DNA from: Propionicimonas paludicola
GTDB lineage: Bacteria; Actinomycetota; Actinomycetes; Propionibacteriales; Propionibacteriaceae
Length of the DNA: 64,000 bases
NCBI RefSeq assembly: GCF_002563675.1
Contig: NZ_PDJC01000001.1
Coordinates: 248,001 to 312,000 of the forward strand
Direction of reading: 5' to 3'
Both the position numbers and the translations under genes were made by a program. The notes under the pieces are model-generated. The model was not told the origin of the DNA. It searched no databases and saw only the letters and a program-made list of their open reading frames with translations. The first letter of the stretch is position 1, and every line of letters starts with the position of its first letter. Of the stretch, positions 54,503-63,221 are shown in pieces.

Positions 54503-54969
54503 GCTTCCGGGTCGGAGTAGGCACCGACGTCCACGCCTTCGCGGCCGGAGTGCCGCTGTGGGTGGCCGGGCTGGAGTTCCCCGACGAGCCGTCCGGCCTG
54601 GCCGGGCATTCCGACGGCGACGTGGCCGCCCATGCCGCCTGTGATGCGCTGCTGTCCGCAGCCGGACTGGGCGATCTGGGCAGCAACTTCGGGGTCGACC
54701 GTCCGGAGTGGTCCGGTGCCAGTGGCGTGGCCTTCCTGACCGCCACCGTGGCCCTGCTCCAGCAGTCCGGCTACTCGGTGGTGAACATCGCCATCCAGGT
54801 GATCGGGAACCGTCCCCGGCTGGCCGCGCGCCGAGCCGAGGCCGAGGCCGTGTTGAGTGCGGCCGTGGGAGCGCCGGTGAGCGTCTCTGGCACCACCACC
54901 GACGGGTTGGGCCTGACCGGACGCGGCGAGGGCGTGGCTGCCATCGCCACCGCCCTGATCCAGAGCTGA
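54499..54969 (+). CDS. ispF: 2-C-methyl-D-erythritol 2,4-cyclodiphosphate synthase
   Basis: 156 aa. Metal ligands in GVGTDVHAF and [34 protein letters not shown] is a variant of the usual D-x-F-P-x-T-D loop, and [20 protein letters not shown] closes the protein. It makes the cyclic diphosphate in the MEP pathway, acting after IspE. Coupled to ispD. Confidence 0.95.
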   Translation: MSFRVGVGTDVHAFAAGVPLWVAGLEFPDEPSGLAGHSDGDVAAHAACDALLSAAGLGDLGSNFGVDRPEWSGASGVAFLTATVALLQQSGYSVVNIAIQVIGNRPRLAARRAEAEAVLSAAVGAPVSVSGTTTDGLGLTGRGEGVAAIATALIQS

Positions 54970-54972
54970 GCC

Positions 54973-56148
54973 CTAGCGAACCGCCTTCGCGCTGACCGTG
55001 TAGGTGTTGCAGGCACCCATCGAGGTTCCGGTCTGGCCGGTGCTGAACCAGGTCTTGCGAGCATTGCCGGAGCCGTGGTCGCCGTCGTAGCCCGCCTGCC
55101 CGGTGAGCACATCATCGCCCAGGTTGTAGATCACGTTGCGCAGGTTGGCCAGCTCGTCCGCGCTCAACCCGGACGACTGGGCCACCGCGTGGCTGAACAT
55201 GCCCGAGAAGCAGTCGGCCTGCACTTCCAGCCGTCGCGAGTAGACCTTGGCCGCCGCGCTGGAGTCCTGCTCCTCGGCCCGCTGCTCCCAGGCCATCGAG
55301 GAGATCAAGATGCCGGTCCGGGCCTGAATCGTGTGCCCGAACTCGTGGGCCAGCACCGTCTCGACAACGAAGCGGTCGCGCTGCTGCGAGGCCGGGAAGA
55401 TCTTCCACAACTGCTTGGAGTAGTAGATCTGTTGGTCGGCCGAGCAATAGACCGCGTTGATGTCGTCGAGCTTTCCGCACTTGGTGGTGACCGCGCCGTT
55501 GTACACGGTCACCGGCGGACGGGGAAGCTCAAAGCCGGCCGCAGCCAGCGGCGCCTTCCACACCTTCACCAGGCAGGCGGTGAGCTCATTGAGGTGCTTC
55601 TCCAGAGCCGTCCCGGACGCCCGGGTCATGTCGATCTCGGGCAGTGCGCAGTCGGTCGGGATGGCCGGTGCCTGGCGATACACCGGGTTCTTCTGCAGCC
55701 AGGCGGTGGCCTGGGTGTAGGTGTCCGGGTTCGGCAACTCGGACGGGTGGTGATCGGGCGGACCCACCTGGTCATCGATGCTGCCCGGATCGGACGGCTG
55801 GTCGTCGGGGTTGGTCGGATCGCTCGGCCAGGCCGTGGCGCTGCTGGTGGCGTCCGGGGACTCGGTGGCAGAGACGTCCTCGCTGAGCCAGCTCAGCACC
55901 GAGATGGCGAAGATCACCACTCCGATGGCCAGGAACGCCGCGAACAGCAGCCCGCGCAGCGGGCTCGGACGACGCGGCGGCTGATAGAACGAACCCGGTG
56001 CGGGGTAGGCCCGCTGCGGGTACGGGCTGAAGGTTCCCGGGACCGGATTCTGGCCGTAGGGCTGACCGGACGGGGCCGGCCACTGCGGCGGCGGCCACTG
56101 TGAGGGCGGCGGCCATTGCTGGCTCTGGCCACCCCACTGCTGCGTCAC
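54973..56148 (-). CDS. Neutral zinc metallopeptidase (YpfJ-like), membrane anchored
   Basis: 391 aa. A long Gln/Pro/Trp-rich cytoplasmic tail leads to one transmembrane helix (LLFAAFLAIGVVIFAISVLSW) and an extracellular domain. The zinc site is HEFGH in VLAHEFGHTIQARTG, with EVQADCFSGMF supplying a further ligand. The GTG start is 7 nt after TAGGCT (minus strand, bases 56161-56156), which excludes the longer frame. Substrate unknown. Confidence 0.9.
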   Translation of the reverse strand: MTQQWGGQSQQWPPPSQWPPPQWPAPSGQPYGQNPVPGTFSPYPQRAYPAPGSFYQPPRRPSPLRGLLFAAFLAIGVVIFAISVLSWLSEDVSATESPDATSSATAWPSDPTNPDDQPSDPGSIDDQVGPPDHHPSELPNPDTYTQATAWLQKNPVYRQAPAIPTDCALPEIDMTRASGTALEKHLNELTACLVKVWKAPLAAAGFELPRPPVTVYNGAVTTKCGKLDDINAVYCSADQQIYYSKQLWKIFPASQQRDRFVVETVLAHEFGHTIQARTGILISSMAWEQRAEEQDSSAAAKVYSRRLEVQADCFSGMFSHAVAQSSGLSADELANLRNVIYNLGDDVLTGQAGYDGDHGSGNARKTWFSTGQTGTSMGACNTYTVSAKAVR

Positions 56149-56260
56149 GCCGGACAGCCTAGACGCTGACCCGACGAACCGGGAGGAGTCCGGCCGCGCC
56201 GTGTACGCCGTCCGCGGCGACCCCCTAGGCTTTGGCCCGGAACCGAAGGACGGGGTGGGC

Positions 56261-57940
56261 ATGATCGGACGGACGACGCGCCGGGTGACCGCGAGCCTGA
56301 TTGCGGGGTTGGCCTTGATGCTCGGCTCGGCCGGCCTGGCGCACGCCGAGGGGCGGGCCAGCAGCTACACCGTGGACGCCACCATCGATCCCGACGGTGC
56401 GCTGAAGGTCACCGAGACCATCGACTTCGCCGGTGCCGCACCGGCCACCCTGGTCCAGGAGCTCAGCACCCGGACTCGGACCGCCGACGCGCGCGCCTAC
56501 TACTACGCAATCAGCGACATCGCGGCTGAGGTCGGGGGCGCCCCGGCCGCGAGCATCGATACGAAGGTGGCGGCGACGTCCACTCGGATCAGCGTGCCCA
56601 CCGGCGGTGCCAGCCAGGTGAAGCTGAGCTACACGGTGCGCGGTGCCGCGGTGGTGGCCGACGACGAGACCCAGATCTCCTGGCCGCTGTTGCAGGGCCT
56701 GAGCGTCCCGGTGGAGACCTTCGAGGCGACCATCCACGCGCCGGCGGCCTTCACCATGATCGACTGTGCGGCCGGTGCTCCGGCCGCGCCCAGCGGTTGC
56801 ACCTTCTACGGTGGCGGCACCCACGAGTACCCCAACCCGTACTTCCGCGATGAGCGTCGCGGCGCCGGCGAAGTGGTGGTGGCCATCCTGCGGTTCCCGG
56901 CCACGGCCATTCCGGCCAACCAGGACCTGCGCGATCTGTGGACCCTGGACCGCGCCTTCTCCACCGACCCGCTGCCGCTGGCCGTGGCCGCCGGGACGGC
57001 TGTAATCGGCGCCCTGGTGCTGTGGCTGCTGCACCGCCGGGTCGGCCGGGACGCGTCCGCCGTGGCTCCGCAGCTGGTGGCCAGCTTCGCTCCGACCGGA
57101 GCCGGGCAGGTCAGCTTCGAGACAGTGGACGGGGTCCGTCCCGGTGAGATCGGGACTCTTGCCGACGAGCGCGTCGATCCGATTGACATCACCGCCTCGG
57201 TGCTCGACCTGGCCGTCCGCGGCCATCTGCTGATCACCGAGCTGGAGCGGGAGTCGGCACACGCCCCGGCCCAATGGACGTTCGCGCGGCGCCGCCACGA
57301 CGGTCCGCTGCTCGACTACGAGCGCACCCTGCTGGACGCGGTCGCCCCCGTCCAGGGAGACCCGGTGCTGCTGACCAACCTGGCCGGCAGCGTGGCGTCC
57401 TCGGTCGGCCAGATCCAGTCCGAGCTCTACGAAGAGGTCGTCGAACGCGGCTGGTTCGCCCGGCGTCCGGACACCACCCGCAACCGCTGGACCGTGGTCG
57501 GCTGGGTGGCTGTTGCCCTTGCCGTCTCGCTGACCGTGGCGCTGGCCGCCTTCACCCACTTCGGGCTGGCCGGGCTGGTCACGATCGCCCTGGCGCTGGG
57601 CCTGATCTTCGTGGCCCAGGAGCTCCCGGCCCGGACCACGTCGGGGCGGGCGGTCCTGGCCGGCCTGGACGTGCTGCGCGGCAGTCTGCTCACCCAGCCG
57701 GTGGACCAGTTGCCGATCGCCGACCGGCTGGCCCAGGTCTCCCGGCTGTTGCCCTATGCCGTCGTGCTCGGCGGACGCGAGCGCTGGCTGGCCGCGCTGG
57801 CCGACGCCGATGACGACGACCAGCCGGACTCCGAGGACCTCGACTGGTACCACGGCCCATCCACCTGGCAGCTGGCCGACCTACCGGCCTCGCTGAACAG
57901 CTTCGTGACCACCGTCCAGGGCGTGCTGTTCAGCCGCTGA
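56261..57940 (+). CDS. DUF2207 membrane protein
   Basis: 559 aa. Signal peptide (cleavage near residue 29, AHAEG), a beta-rich extracellular DUF2207 region (SYTVDATIDPDGALKVTETIDF...), a transmembrane helix near 240-265, a cytoplasmic domain, then two more helices (about 410-455) and a cytoplasmic C-terminus. Function unknown. AAGGA lies 10 nt before the ATG; TAGGCT at 56226-56231 is a likely -10. Confidence 0.88.
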   Translation: MIGRTTRRVTASLIAGLALMLGSAGLAHAEGRASSYTVDATIDPDGALKVTETIDFAGAAPATLVQELSTRTRTADARAYYYAISDIAAEVGGAPAASIDTKVAATSTRISVPTGGASQVKLSYTVRGAAVVADDETQISWPLLQGLSVPVETFEATIHAPAAFTMIDCAAGAPAAPSGCTFYGGGTHEYPNPYFRDERRGAGEVVVAILRFPATAIPANQDLRDLWTLDRAFSTDPLPLAVAAGTAVIGALVLWLLHRRVGRDASAVAPQLVASFAPTGAGQVSFETVDGVRPGEIGTLADERVDPIDITASVLDLAVRGHLLITELERESAHAPAQWTFARRRHDGPLLDYERTLLDAVAPVQGDPVLLTNLAGSVASSVGQIQSELYEEVVERGWFARRPDTTRNRWTVVGWVAVALAVSLTVALAAFTHFGLAGLVTIALALGLIFVAQELPARTTSGRAVLAGLDVLRGSLLTQPVDQLPIADRLAQVSRLLPYAVVLGGRERWLAALADADDDDQPDSEDLDWYHGPSTWQLADLPASLNSFVTTVQGVLFSR

Positions 57941-57956
57941 GGCCCGGCTTCGTCTT

Positions 57957-57972
57957 CACCCGTGCCCGGGTG
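57957..57972. terminator. Small hairpin between DUF2207 and glyA genes
   Basis: CACCCG-TGCC-CGGGTG, extended by flanking CTGAG/CTCAG, between the convergent stops at 57940 and 57977. Confidence 0.4.
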
Positions 57973-57976
57973 GCGC

Positions 57977-59416
57977 TCAGAGCTCCAGGCCCGGGTACAG
58001 CGGGTTGGCGTCCAGCAACTCGGACGCCGCAGCGTGGGTGCGCGCGGCCACTCCGTCGGCGATGGTGTACTTCGCCTTGCCCGGTGCGCCGGCAGCGGTG
58101 GCCACCGGAGTGGTCGCCTTCAGCACGTCGGTGATCAGCTCGGCCACCTTGTCGAACTCGGCGGCACCGAAGCCGCGCGAGGTCAGCGCCGGGGTACCGA
58201 TCCGCACGCCCGAGGTGTACCAGGCACCGTTCGGGTCGTTGGGGACGGAGTTGCGGTTGGTCACCACGCCGGAGTCGAGCAGCGCCGACTCGGCCTGGCG
58301 GCCGGTCAGCCCGAAGGAGCTCACGTCCATCAGCACCAGGTGGTTGTCCGTGCCGTCGGTGACCAGCTTCACGCCGCGCTTCATCAGGCCCTCGGCAAGG
58401 ACCTTCGCATTGTCGGCCACCTGCTGGGCGTAGACCTGGAAGGACTGCTGGCGAGCTTCGGCGAAGGCCAGCGCCTTGGCCGCCATCACGTGGGACAGCG
58501 GGCCGCCGAGCACCATCGGGCAGCCGCGATCGACGCTCGAGGCGTACTCCTTGGTGGCCAGGACGAAGCCGCCGCGCGGGCCGCGCAGGGACTTGTGGGT
58601 GGTCGAGGCCACCACATCGGCGTAGGGGATCGGGTTCTCCTCGCCGGTGAACACCTTGCCGGCCACCAAGCCGGCGAAATGCGCCATGTCGACGAACAGA
58701 GTGGCGCCCACCTCGTCGGCGATCTCGCGCATACGCGCGAAGTTCACCCGGCGCGGGTAGGCCGAGTACCCGGCCACCAGGATCAGCGGCTGGAACTCGC
58801 GGGCGTCGGCCAGCAGCTTGTCGTAGTCGATCAGGCCGGTCTCGGGATTGGTGCCGTAGGAGTGCTGGCGGAACATCTTGCCGGAGATGTTGTGCCGGAA
58901 GCCGTGGGTCAGGTGACCACCGGCATCCAGGCTCATTCCCATCACCTTCTGGGCGTTGAAGGTGGCCCGCAGGTCCTCCCAGTCCTCTTCGGACAGGTCG
59001 TTCACGGTCTTGGCGCCCAGCCGCTCCAGGGCCGGGCTCTCGATCCGGTGAGCCAGGATCGACCAGTAGGCGACCAGGTTGGCGTCGATGCCCGAGTGCG
59101 GCTGCACATAGGCGTACTCGGCGCCGAACAGTTCGCGGGCGTGCTCGGCGGCGACGTCCTCGACGGTGTCGACGTTCTGGCAGCCGGCGTAGAAGCGGTG
59201 CCCGCTGGTGCCCTCGGCGTACTTGTCGGAGAGCCAGGTACCCATGGTCAGCAGCACCGGCAAGGACGCGTAGTTCTCGCTGGCGATCAGCTTCAGCGAA
59301 CCTCGCTGGTCGGTGAGCTCGGCGCGGGTGGCGGCGGCGATGCGCGGCTCCACGGCCTCGATCACGGACAGGGTCTGCTGGTAGATGCCGGACACAGTGC
59401 TGGCGAAGTCGGACAC
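57977..59416 (-). CDS. glyA: Serine hydroxymethyltransferase GlyA
   Basis: 479 aa, the longer actinobacterial form, with an insertion relative to the roughly 420-residue E. coli enzyme. It interconverts serine and glycine, giving one-carbon units for purine synthesis. [41 protein letters not shown] and the PLP lysine in [13 protein letters not shown] are intact. GAGGAGTACAGCC precedes the ATG. Confidence 0.95.
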   Translation of the reverse strand: MSDFASTVSGIYQQTLSVIEAVEPRIAAATRAELTDQRGSLKLIASENYASLPVLLTMGTWLSDKYAEGTSGHRFYAGCQNVDTVEDVAAEHARELFGAEYAYVQPHSGIDANLVAYWSILAHRIESPALERLGAKTVNDLSEEDWEDLRATFNAQKVMGMSLDAGGHLTHGFRHNISGKMFRQHSYGTNPETGLIDYDKLLADAREFQPLILVAGYSAYPRRVNFARMREIADEVGATLFVDMAHFAGLVAGKVFTGEENPIPYADVVASTTHKSLRGPRGGFVLATKEYASSVDRGCPMVLGGPLSHVMAAKALAFAEARQQSFQVYAQQVADNAKVLAEGLMKRGVKLVTDGTDNHLVLMDVSSFGLTGRQAESALLDSGVVTNRNSVPNDPNGAWYTSGVRIGTPALTSRGFGAAEFDKVAELITDVLKATTPVATAAGAPGKAKYTIADGVAARTHAAASELLDANPLYPGLEL

Positions 59417-59559
59417 GGGCTGTACTCCTCGATCGGCGACCCGCCCAGCCTATCGAGACCATCGGACAGCACCGAACCAGGCCGGGCCGGGATGGACAAC
59501 CTCGGGCCCTCGGGTGGGTGCAGAATCGGAGCGTCGTGCAGTCGACCCGGAAGGCAGTC

Positions 59560-60084
59560 ATGGACGAAGAGGTGGCCCTGGTCGCCGCGGACGGGACGGT
59601 GCTCGGCAGCGTCCCACGGTCGCGGATGCGCGCCGAGAACCTGCTGCACGCCGCCAGCGCCACACTGCTGCGCAATGTTGCCGGTGACCTCTACGTGCAC
59701 CAGCGTTCGCCGCTGAAGGATTGGTGCCCCTCGGCCCACGATGCCGCTTGTGGGGGAGTGGTTCGGTACGGGGAGGACCCGGTCGAGAACGCCCCGCGCG
59801 AGCTGGCCGAGGAGCTCGGGGTGGAGGGTGCCGTCCTCGAACCGCTGGGGACGCGGCTGTACCAGGACGACACCGTCCGAGTGCTCGAGTACGTCTTCGA
59901 GGCCCGCTGGGACGGCCCGATCCGCTTTGCCGACGGTGAGATCGTGGCCGGTGAGTGGCTCTCCCTCGAGGCCCTCGGGGCGCTGCTACGGGATCCGTCG
60001 TGGGCATTCGTCCCGGACACCCGAAATCTGCTGACCGGCCTGGCCCGCGACGGCGTCCGCGACTACGCCAGACTGCTTTCCTGA
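59560..60084 (+). CDS. Nudix hydrolase (YfcD/IPP-isomerase-like)
   Basis: 174 aa. The Nudix box is GGVVRYGEDPVENAPRELAEELG (G-x5-E-x7-REL-x2-E-x-G pattern, with Arg and Glu residues kept). The N-terminal EVALVAADGTVLGSVPRSRMRAENLLHAAS matches the Nudix group related to isopentenyl-diphosphate isomerase. Substrate unknown. The ATG follows AAGG; a GTG at 59536 preceded by CAGAAT is an alternative leaderless start. Confidence 0.88.
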   Translation: MDEEVALVAADGTVLGSVPRSRMRAENLLHAASATLLRNVAGDLYVHQRSPLKDWCPSAHDAACGGVVRYGEDPVENAPRELAEELGVEGAVLEPLGTRLYQDDTVRVLEYVFEARWDGPIRFADGEIVAGEWLSLEALGALLRDPSWAFVPDTRNLLTGLARDGVRDYARLLS

Positions 60085-60179
60085 GTCTGACAGTTGCTGT
60101 CCGTGGAGGCGGCCGCAGCCGGGCCGGGCGTCCGGGCTGACTAGAGTTCTGGGCGGCAATCCACGATAAGGACCAACTG

Positions 60180-61382
60180 ATGTCGCTGTTCTCCCAGGTA
60201 ACCGCAGCTCCGCCCGATCCGATCCTCGGTCTGACCGAGGCCTTCGTCGCCGATCAGCGCCCGGGCAAGGTCAACCTGGGGGTGGGCGTCTACCAGGACG
60301 AGTCCGGCAAGGTCCCGGTGCTGGAGTGCGTCCGCGAGGCGTCCGACCGGATCAACGCCGAGGGCGCCCCGCGTCCGTACCTGCCGATTCCGGGCCTGGC
60401 CACCTACTACAACTTGGTCCGTGACCTGATCTTCGGCAGTGGCTCCGAGGTGGCCGAGACCGGTCGGGTGGCCATGCTGCAGACCCTGTCCGGCACCGGT
60501 GCGCTGAAGGTCGGCGCCGACTTCCTCTCCCAGGTGAGCCCGGACGCCACTGTGCTGGTCTCCGATCCGTCCTGGGAGAACCACCAGGCGCTGTTCACCC
60601 GCGCCGGGCTGAAGGTGGGCACCTACCGCTACTACGACGAGTCCGCCCACGGCATCGACTTCGCCGGCATGCTCGAGGACCTCGGTGCGGCCGCGCCAGG
60701 GACGATCGTGGTGCTGCACCCGTGCTGCCACAACCCCACCGGCTACGACCTCAACGACGAGCAGTGGGTCGAGGTGGTCAAGGTCGTCCGCGAACGTGGC
60801 CTGGTGCCCTTCGTCGACATGGCCTACCAGGGCTTCTCGCGCAGCCTGGCCGACGATGCCGCCCCGGTGCGCCGCTTCGTCGAGTCCGGCGGCCCCCTGT
60901 TCGTGTCGGTGTCGTTCTCCAAGACCTTCTCGCTGTACGGCGAGCGGATCGGCGCTCTGGCCGTGGTCTGCGACGACGCGGACCAGGCCGCCCGGGTGCT
61001 CAGCCAGCTGAAGATCGTGATCCGCACCAACTACTCCAACCCGCCCACCTTCGGGGCCAAGGTGGTGTCGACCGTGCTCGGCGACCCGGAGCTGCGCGCC
61101 CTGTGGGAGGCCGAACTCGGCGCGATGCGGGATCGGATCAAGGCCATGCGGCGCGCCCTGGTGGACGGGCTGGTGGCCGCCGGGGTCGAGCAGGACATGG
61201 AGTTCATCGCCCGCCAGGTCGGCATGTTCAGCTACTCCGGGCTGACCAAGGAGCAGATGCTGCGGCTGCGCTCGGAGTTCGGCATCTACGGCACCGACAA
61301 GGGCCGGATCTGCGTGGCCGCGCTCAACCCGCGCAACCTCGATCCGGTTTCGGCCGCGATCGCCGAGGTGCTGCGCGGCTGA
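60180..61382 (+). CDS. Aromatic-amino-acid / aspartate aminotransferase (class I)
   Basis: 400 aa of the AspC/TyrB subgroup: PDPILGLTEAF, VNLGVGVYQDESGKVPVL, HPCCHNPTGYD, FVDMAYQGF and the PLP lysine in SVSFSKTFSLYGERIG; RICVAALNPRN near the end holds the substrate-carboxylate Arg region. It transfers amino groups between aspartate or aromatic amino acids and 2-oxoglutarate. AAGGA precedes the ATG by 7 nt, and TAGAGT near 60142 is a likely -10. Confidence 0.92.
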   Translation: MSLFSQVTAAPPDPILGLTEAFVADQRPGKVNLGVGVYQDESGKVPVLECVREASDRINAEGAPRPYLPIPGLATYYNLVRDLIFGSGSEVAETGRVAMLQTLSGTGALKVGADFLSQVSPDATVLVSDPSWENHQALFTRAGLKVGTYRYYDESAHGIDFAGMLEDLGAAAPGTIVVLHPCCHNPTGYDLNDEQWVEVVKVVRERGLVPFVDMAYQGFSRSLADDAAPVRRFVESGGPLFVSVSFSKTFSLYGERIGALAVVCDDADQAARVLSQLKIVIRTNYSNPPTFGAKVVSTVLGDPELRALWEAELGAMRDRIKAMRRALVDGLVAAGVEQDMEFIARQVGMFSYSGLTKEQMLRLRSEFGIYGTDKGRICVAALNPRNLDPVSAAIAEVLRG

Positions 61383-61391
61383 GACCGGTGT

Positions 61392-61420
61392 GCTGGGGAC
61401 GGAACGCGTCCGCCCCCAGC
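61392..61420. terminator. Hairpin between aminotransferase and isomerase genes
   Basis: GCTGGGG-A-CGGA, loop ACGCG, TCCG-C-CCCCAGC: an 11-bp stem with one mismatch, flanked by GACCGG/CCGGTC, between convergent stops at 61382 and 61435. Confidence 0.6.
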
Positions 61421-61434
61421 CGTGGTGATGCCGG

Positions 61435-63084
61435 TCAGCCCAGCTCGGGCACCACAGTGCCGGCCAGGTGCACCCGATAGCCCATGGCCTCGAACATGGC
61501 GGCCTTGGCGATCAGGGCGGCATCGGCGGTGGCCGCGTCCGGGGCGTATCCGACATTCAAGTGATTGGCCTTGTGGCGGGCCATCATCTGATCGCGAGAG
61601 ACGCCGTGCAGGACGGCATTCATGATCGGCCACTCCTTGTTCGTGGAGTTCAGCCGACGCTGCACTTCGGTGTCGGGCAGCTCGACCGAGGTGCCCCGGC
61701 CCAGATCGACGTGCAGCACTCCGTCCGCGATGAACACTCGGGACCAGACGATCTCGCCGGGCTTGCAGACTCCGGCCAGGGTGCCGCCGCCCAGCGGGAA
61801 GTAGTAGCCGCTCTGTCGGTAGGAGTGTGCGTGGGCGTAGCCACCCAGATGTGCGGCCGGCACCGAACCGGAGATCTCCAGGACCCAGACGAAGTCATCG
61901 CCCCACTGGTCACCCCAGCGCAGGTCGTGCAGCGTGGTGGACGGGTCGAGGCCCATCGCCGTCCAGACCCGGTTGGTCACCAGCGCATCGACGGCCACCC
62001 CCTCGTCGACCTCGTTGAAGTGCGGCAGGGCCTTGCCCTCGTAGAGGACCCGGGCGCCGTCGCGGGAGGTGACCGGAGGCCGGTGCGGATCGTTGAGCAG
62101 CCCCTCGGCCAGGTCGGAGGCCGGAACCATGTCCTTGAGCCCCTGCTGGTACTGGATGCCGACCGCATCGGCGCCGAAGTCGTCGGCGATCCGAAGCGCG
62201 GCGATGTACATCTTGAACTGGCTGGTGAGCTGCTCGTCGGTGAGGCACTCGGTCCAGTCGCCGTCATTGTCGACGTGGAAGGTCATGCCGGCCTCATCGA
62301 GCCAGGCGCGAACTGCTGCGGCCTCGGCGTCGCTGACCTTGTTCATCTCGGCCACCAGAGCGCTCTGGCTGAGCCGCTCTTTGTAGATGCCGGCCGGGTT
62401 GAGCAACTCGTCGTCGATGATCGCGTTGTACATGCCCATGCAGCCCTCGTCGAAGACCGCGAGGATGGCCTTCTTCGCGGCGAGTTCGGCGGCCAGCGCG
62501 ACACCGAGTTCACGCTCGGGCGAGTCCGGCAGGCTGGGCAGGTCGCGGACGTGTGAGGTGTCGTGGACGATCTGGCCGGTGGTCAGCCACTCGTTCAGCT
62601 TCTCGGTGAACCACTCATCGGTGAAGTCCTCGCTCCAGATCGTCGAGTGGGCGATCCCGGCCTTGGTCAGCGATGCGTGCAGATTGGCCATGCCGACCAG
62701 TCCCGGGAAGTCGCCGGCGAAGTTGGCGGCCAGCAGGATCGGGCCGCGGTGGTCGCGCAGCCCGGCCAGCACATGGTGGCTGTACTGCCAGACCGCCTCG
62801 ATCACCACCAGTGGAGCCTCGGCGGGGATCGCGCCCAGCACGTCCATGCCCTTGCGCTGGCTGTCGATGAAGCCGTGGCCGGTCGCCGGATCCTCCTGGT
62901 GGGCCCGGGTGACCGTCCAGCCGAAAGCGGCGGCGGCCGCAGCGAAGCGGCGCTCGACCTCCTGCTGCATCGACCAGGTCTTCAGGTTGGCCGTCAGCCG
63001 CAGATCCCCGCTGGCGACGCTGTAGAGAGTTTTGGGGGCAAGTGCCGGTCGAGGTGCGACGGTCGGCAACTGGTAGCTGATCAC
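61435..63084 (-). CDS. L-fucose/L-arabinose isomerase-family protein
   Basis: 549 aa, close in length to FucI. It likely interconverts an aldose and ketose with a divalent metal. The N-terminal half has NLKTWSMQQEVERRFAAAA and ANFAGDFPGLVGMANLHA-type strands; a metal-ligand Glu is likely in VFDEGCMGMYNAI and an Asp/Glu in the second half (VLEISGSVPAAHLGG, HSYRQSGYYFPLGGG). The GTG at 63084 begins VISYQLPTV; the longer frame has no ribosome site. A LacI-type operator lies upstream. Confidence 0.78.
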   Translation of the reverse strand: MISYQLPTVAPRPALAPKTLYSVASGDLRLTANLKTWSMQQEVERRFAAAAAAFGWTVTRAHQEDPATGHGFIDSQRKGMDVLGAIPAEAPLVVIEAVWQYSHHVLAGLRDHRGPILLAANFAGDFPGLVGMANLHASLTKAGIAHSTIWSEDFTDEWFTEKLNEWLTTGQIVHDTSHVRDLPSLPDSPERELGVALAAELAAKKAILAVFDEGCMGMYNAIIDDELLNPAGIYKERLSQSALVAEMNKVSDAEAAAVRAWLDEAGMTFHVDNDGDWTECLTDEQLTSQFKMYIAALRIADDFGADAVGIQYQQGLKDMVPASDLAEGLLNDPHRPPVTSRDGARVLYEGKALPHFNEVDEGVAVDALVTNRVWTAMGLDPSTTLHDLRWGDQWGDDFVWVLEISGSVPAAHLGGYAHAHSYRQSGYYFPLGGGTLAGVCKPGEIVWSRVFIADGVLHVDLGRGTSVELPDTEVQRRLNSTNKEWPIMNAVLHGVSRDQMMARHKANHLNVGYAPDAATADAALIAKAAMFEAMGYRVHLAGTVVPELG

Positions 63085-63164
63085 ACGCGGTCCAATCCCT
63101 GTGGTGGCTGATCGCCGATCGAGCACCGGGCGGTCCGGTCGTCGTCGACGGATGACTCCAGCAT

Positions 63165-63182
63165 TGCAGCAATCGATTTCAG
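63165..63182 (-). promoter_or_regulatory. LacI-type operator before the isomerase gene
   Basis: CAGCAATCGATTTCAG (63167-63182) is an imperfect palindrome centred on AATCGATT, with the central CG typical of LacI/GalR sites. It overlaps ATTGCAGCAAT (63163-63173), itself a palindrome. It lies between the partial LacI gene and the isomerase gene, about 80 bp before the latter. Confidence 0.6.
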
Positions 63183-63221
63183 AATGCAATAGGCCTAGTC
63201 AGAGAGATTGCTTGGAGGCAG

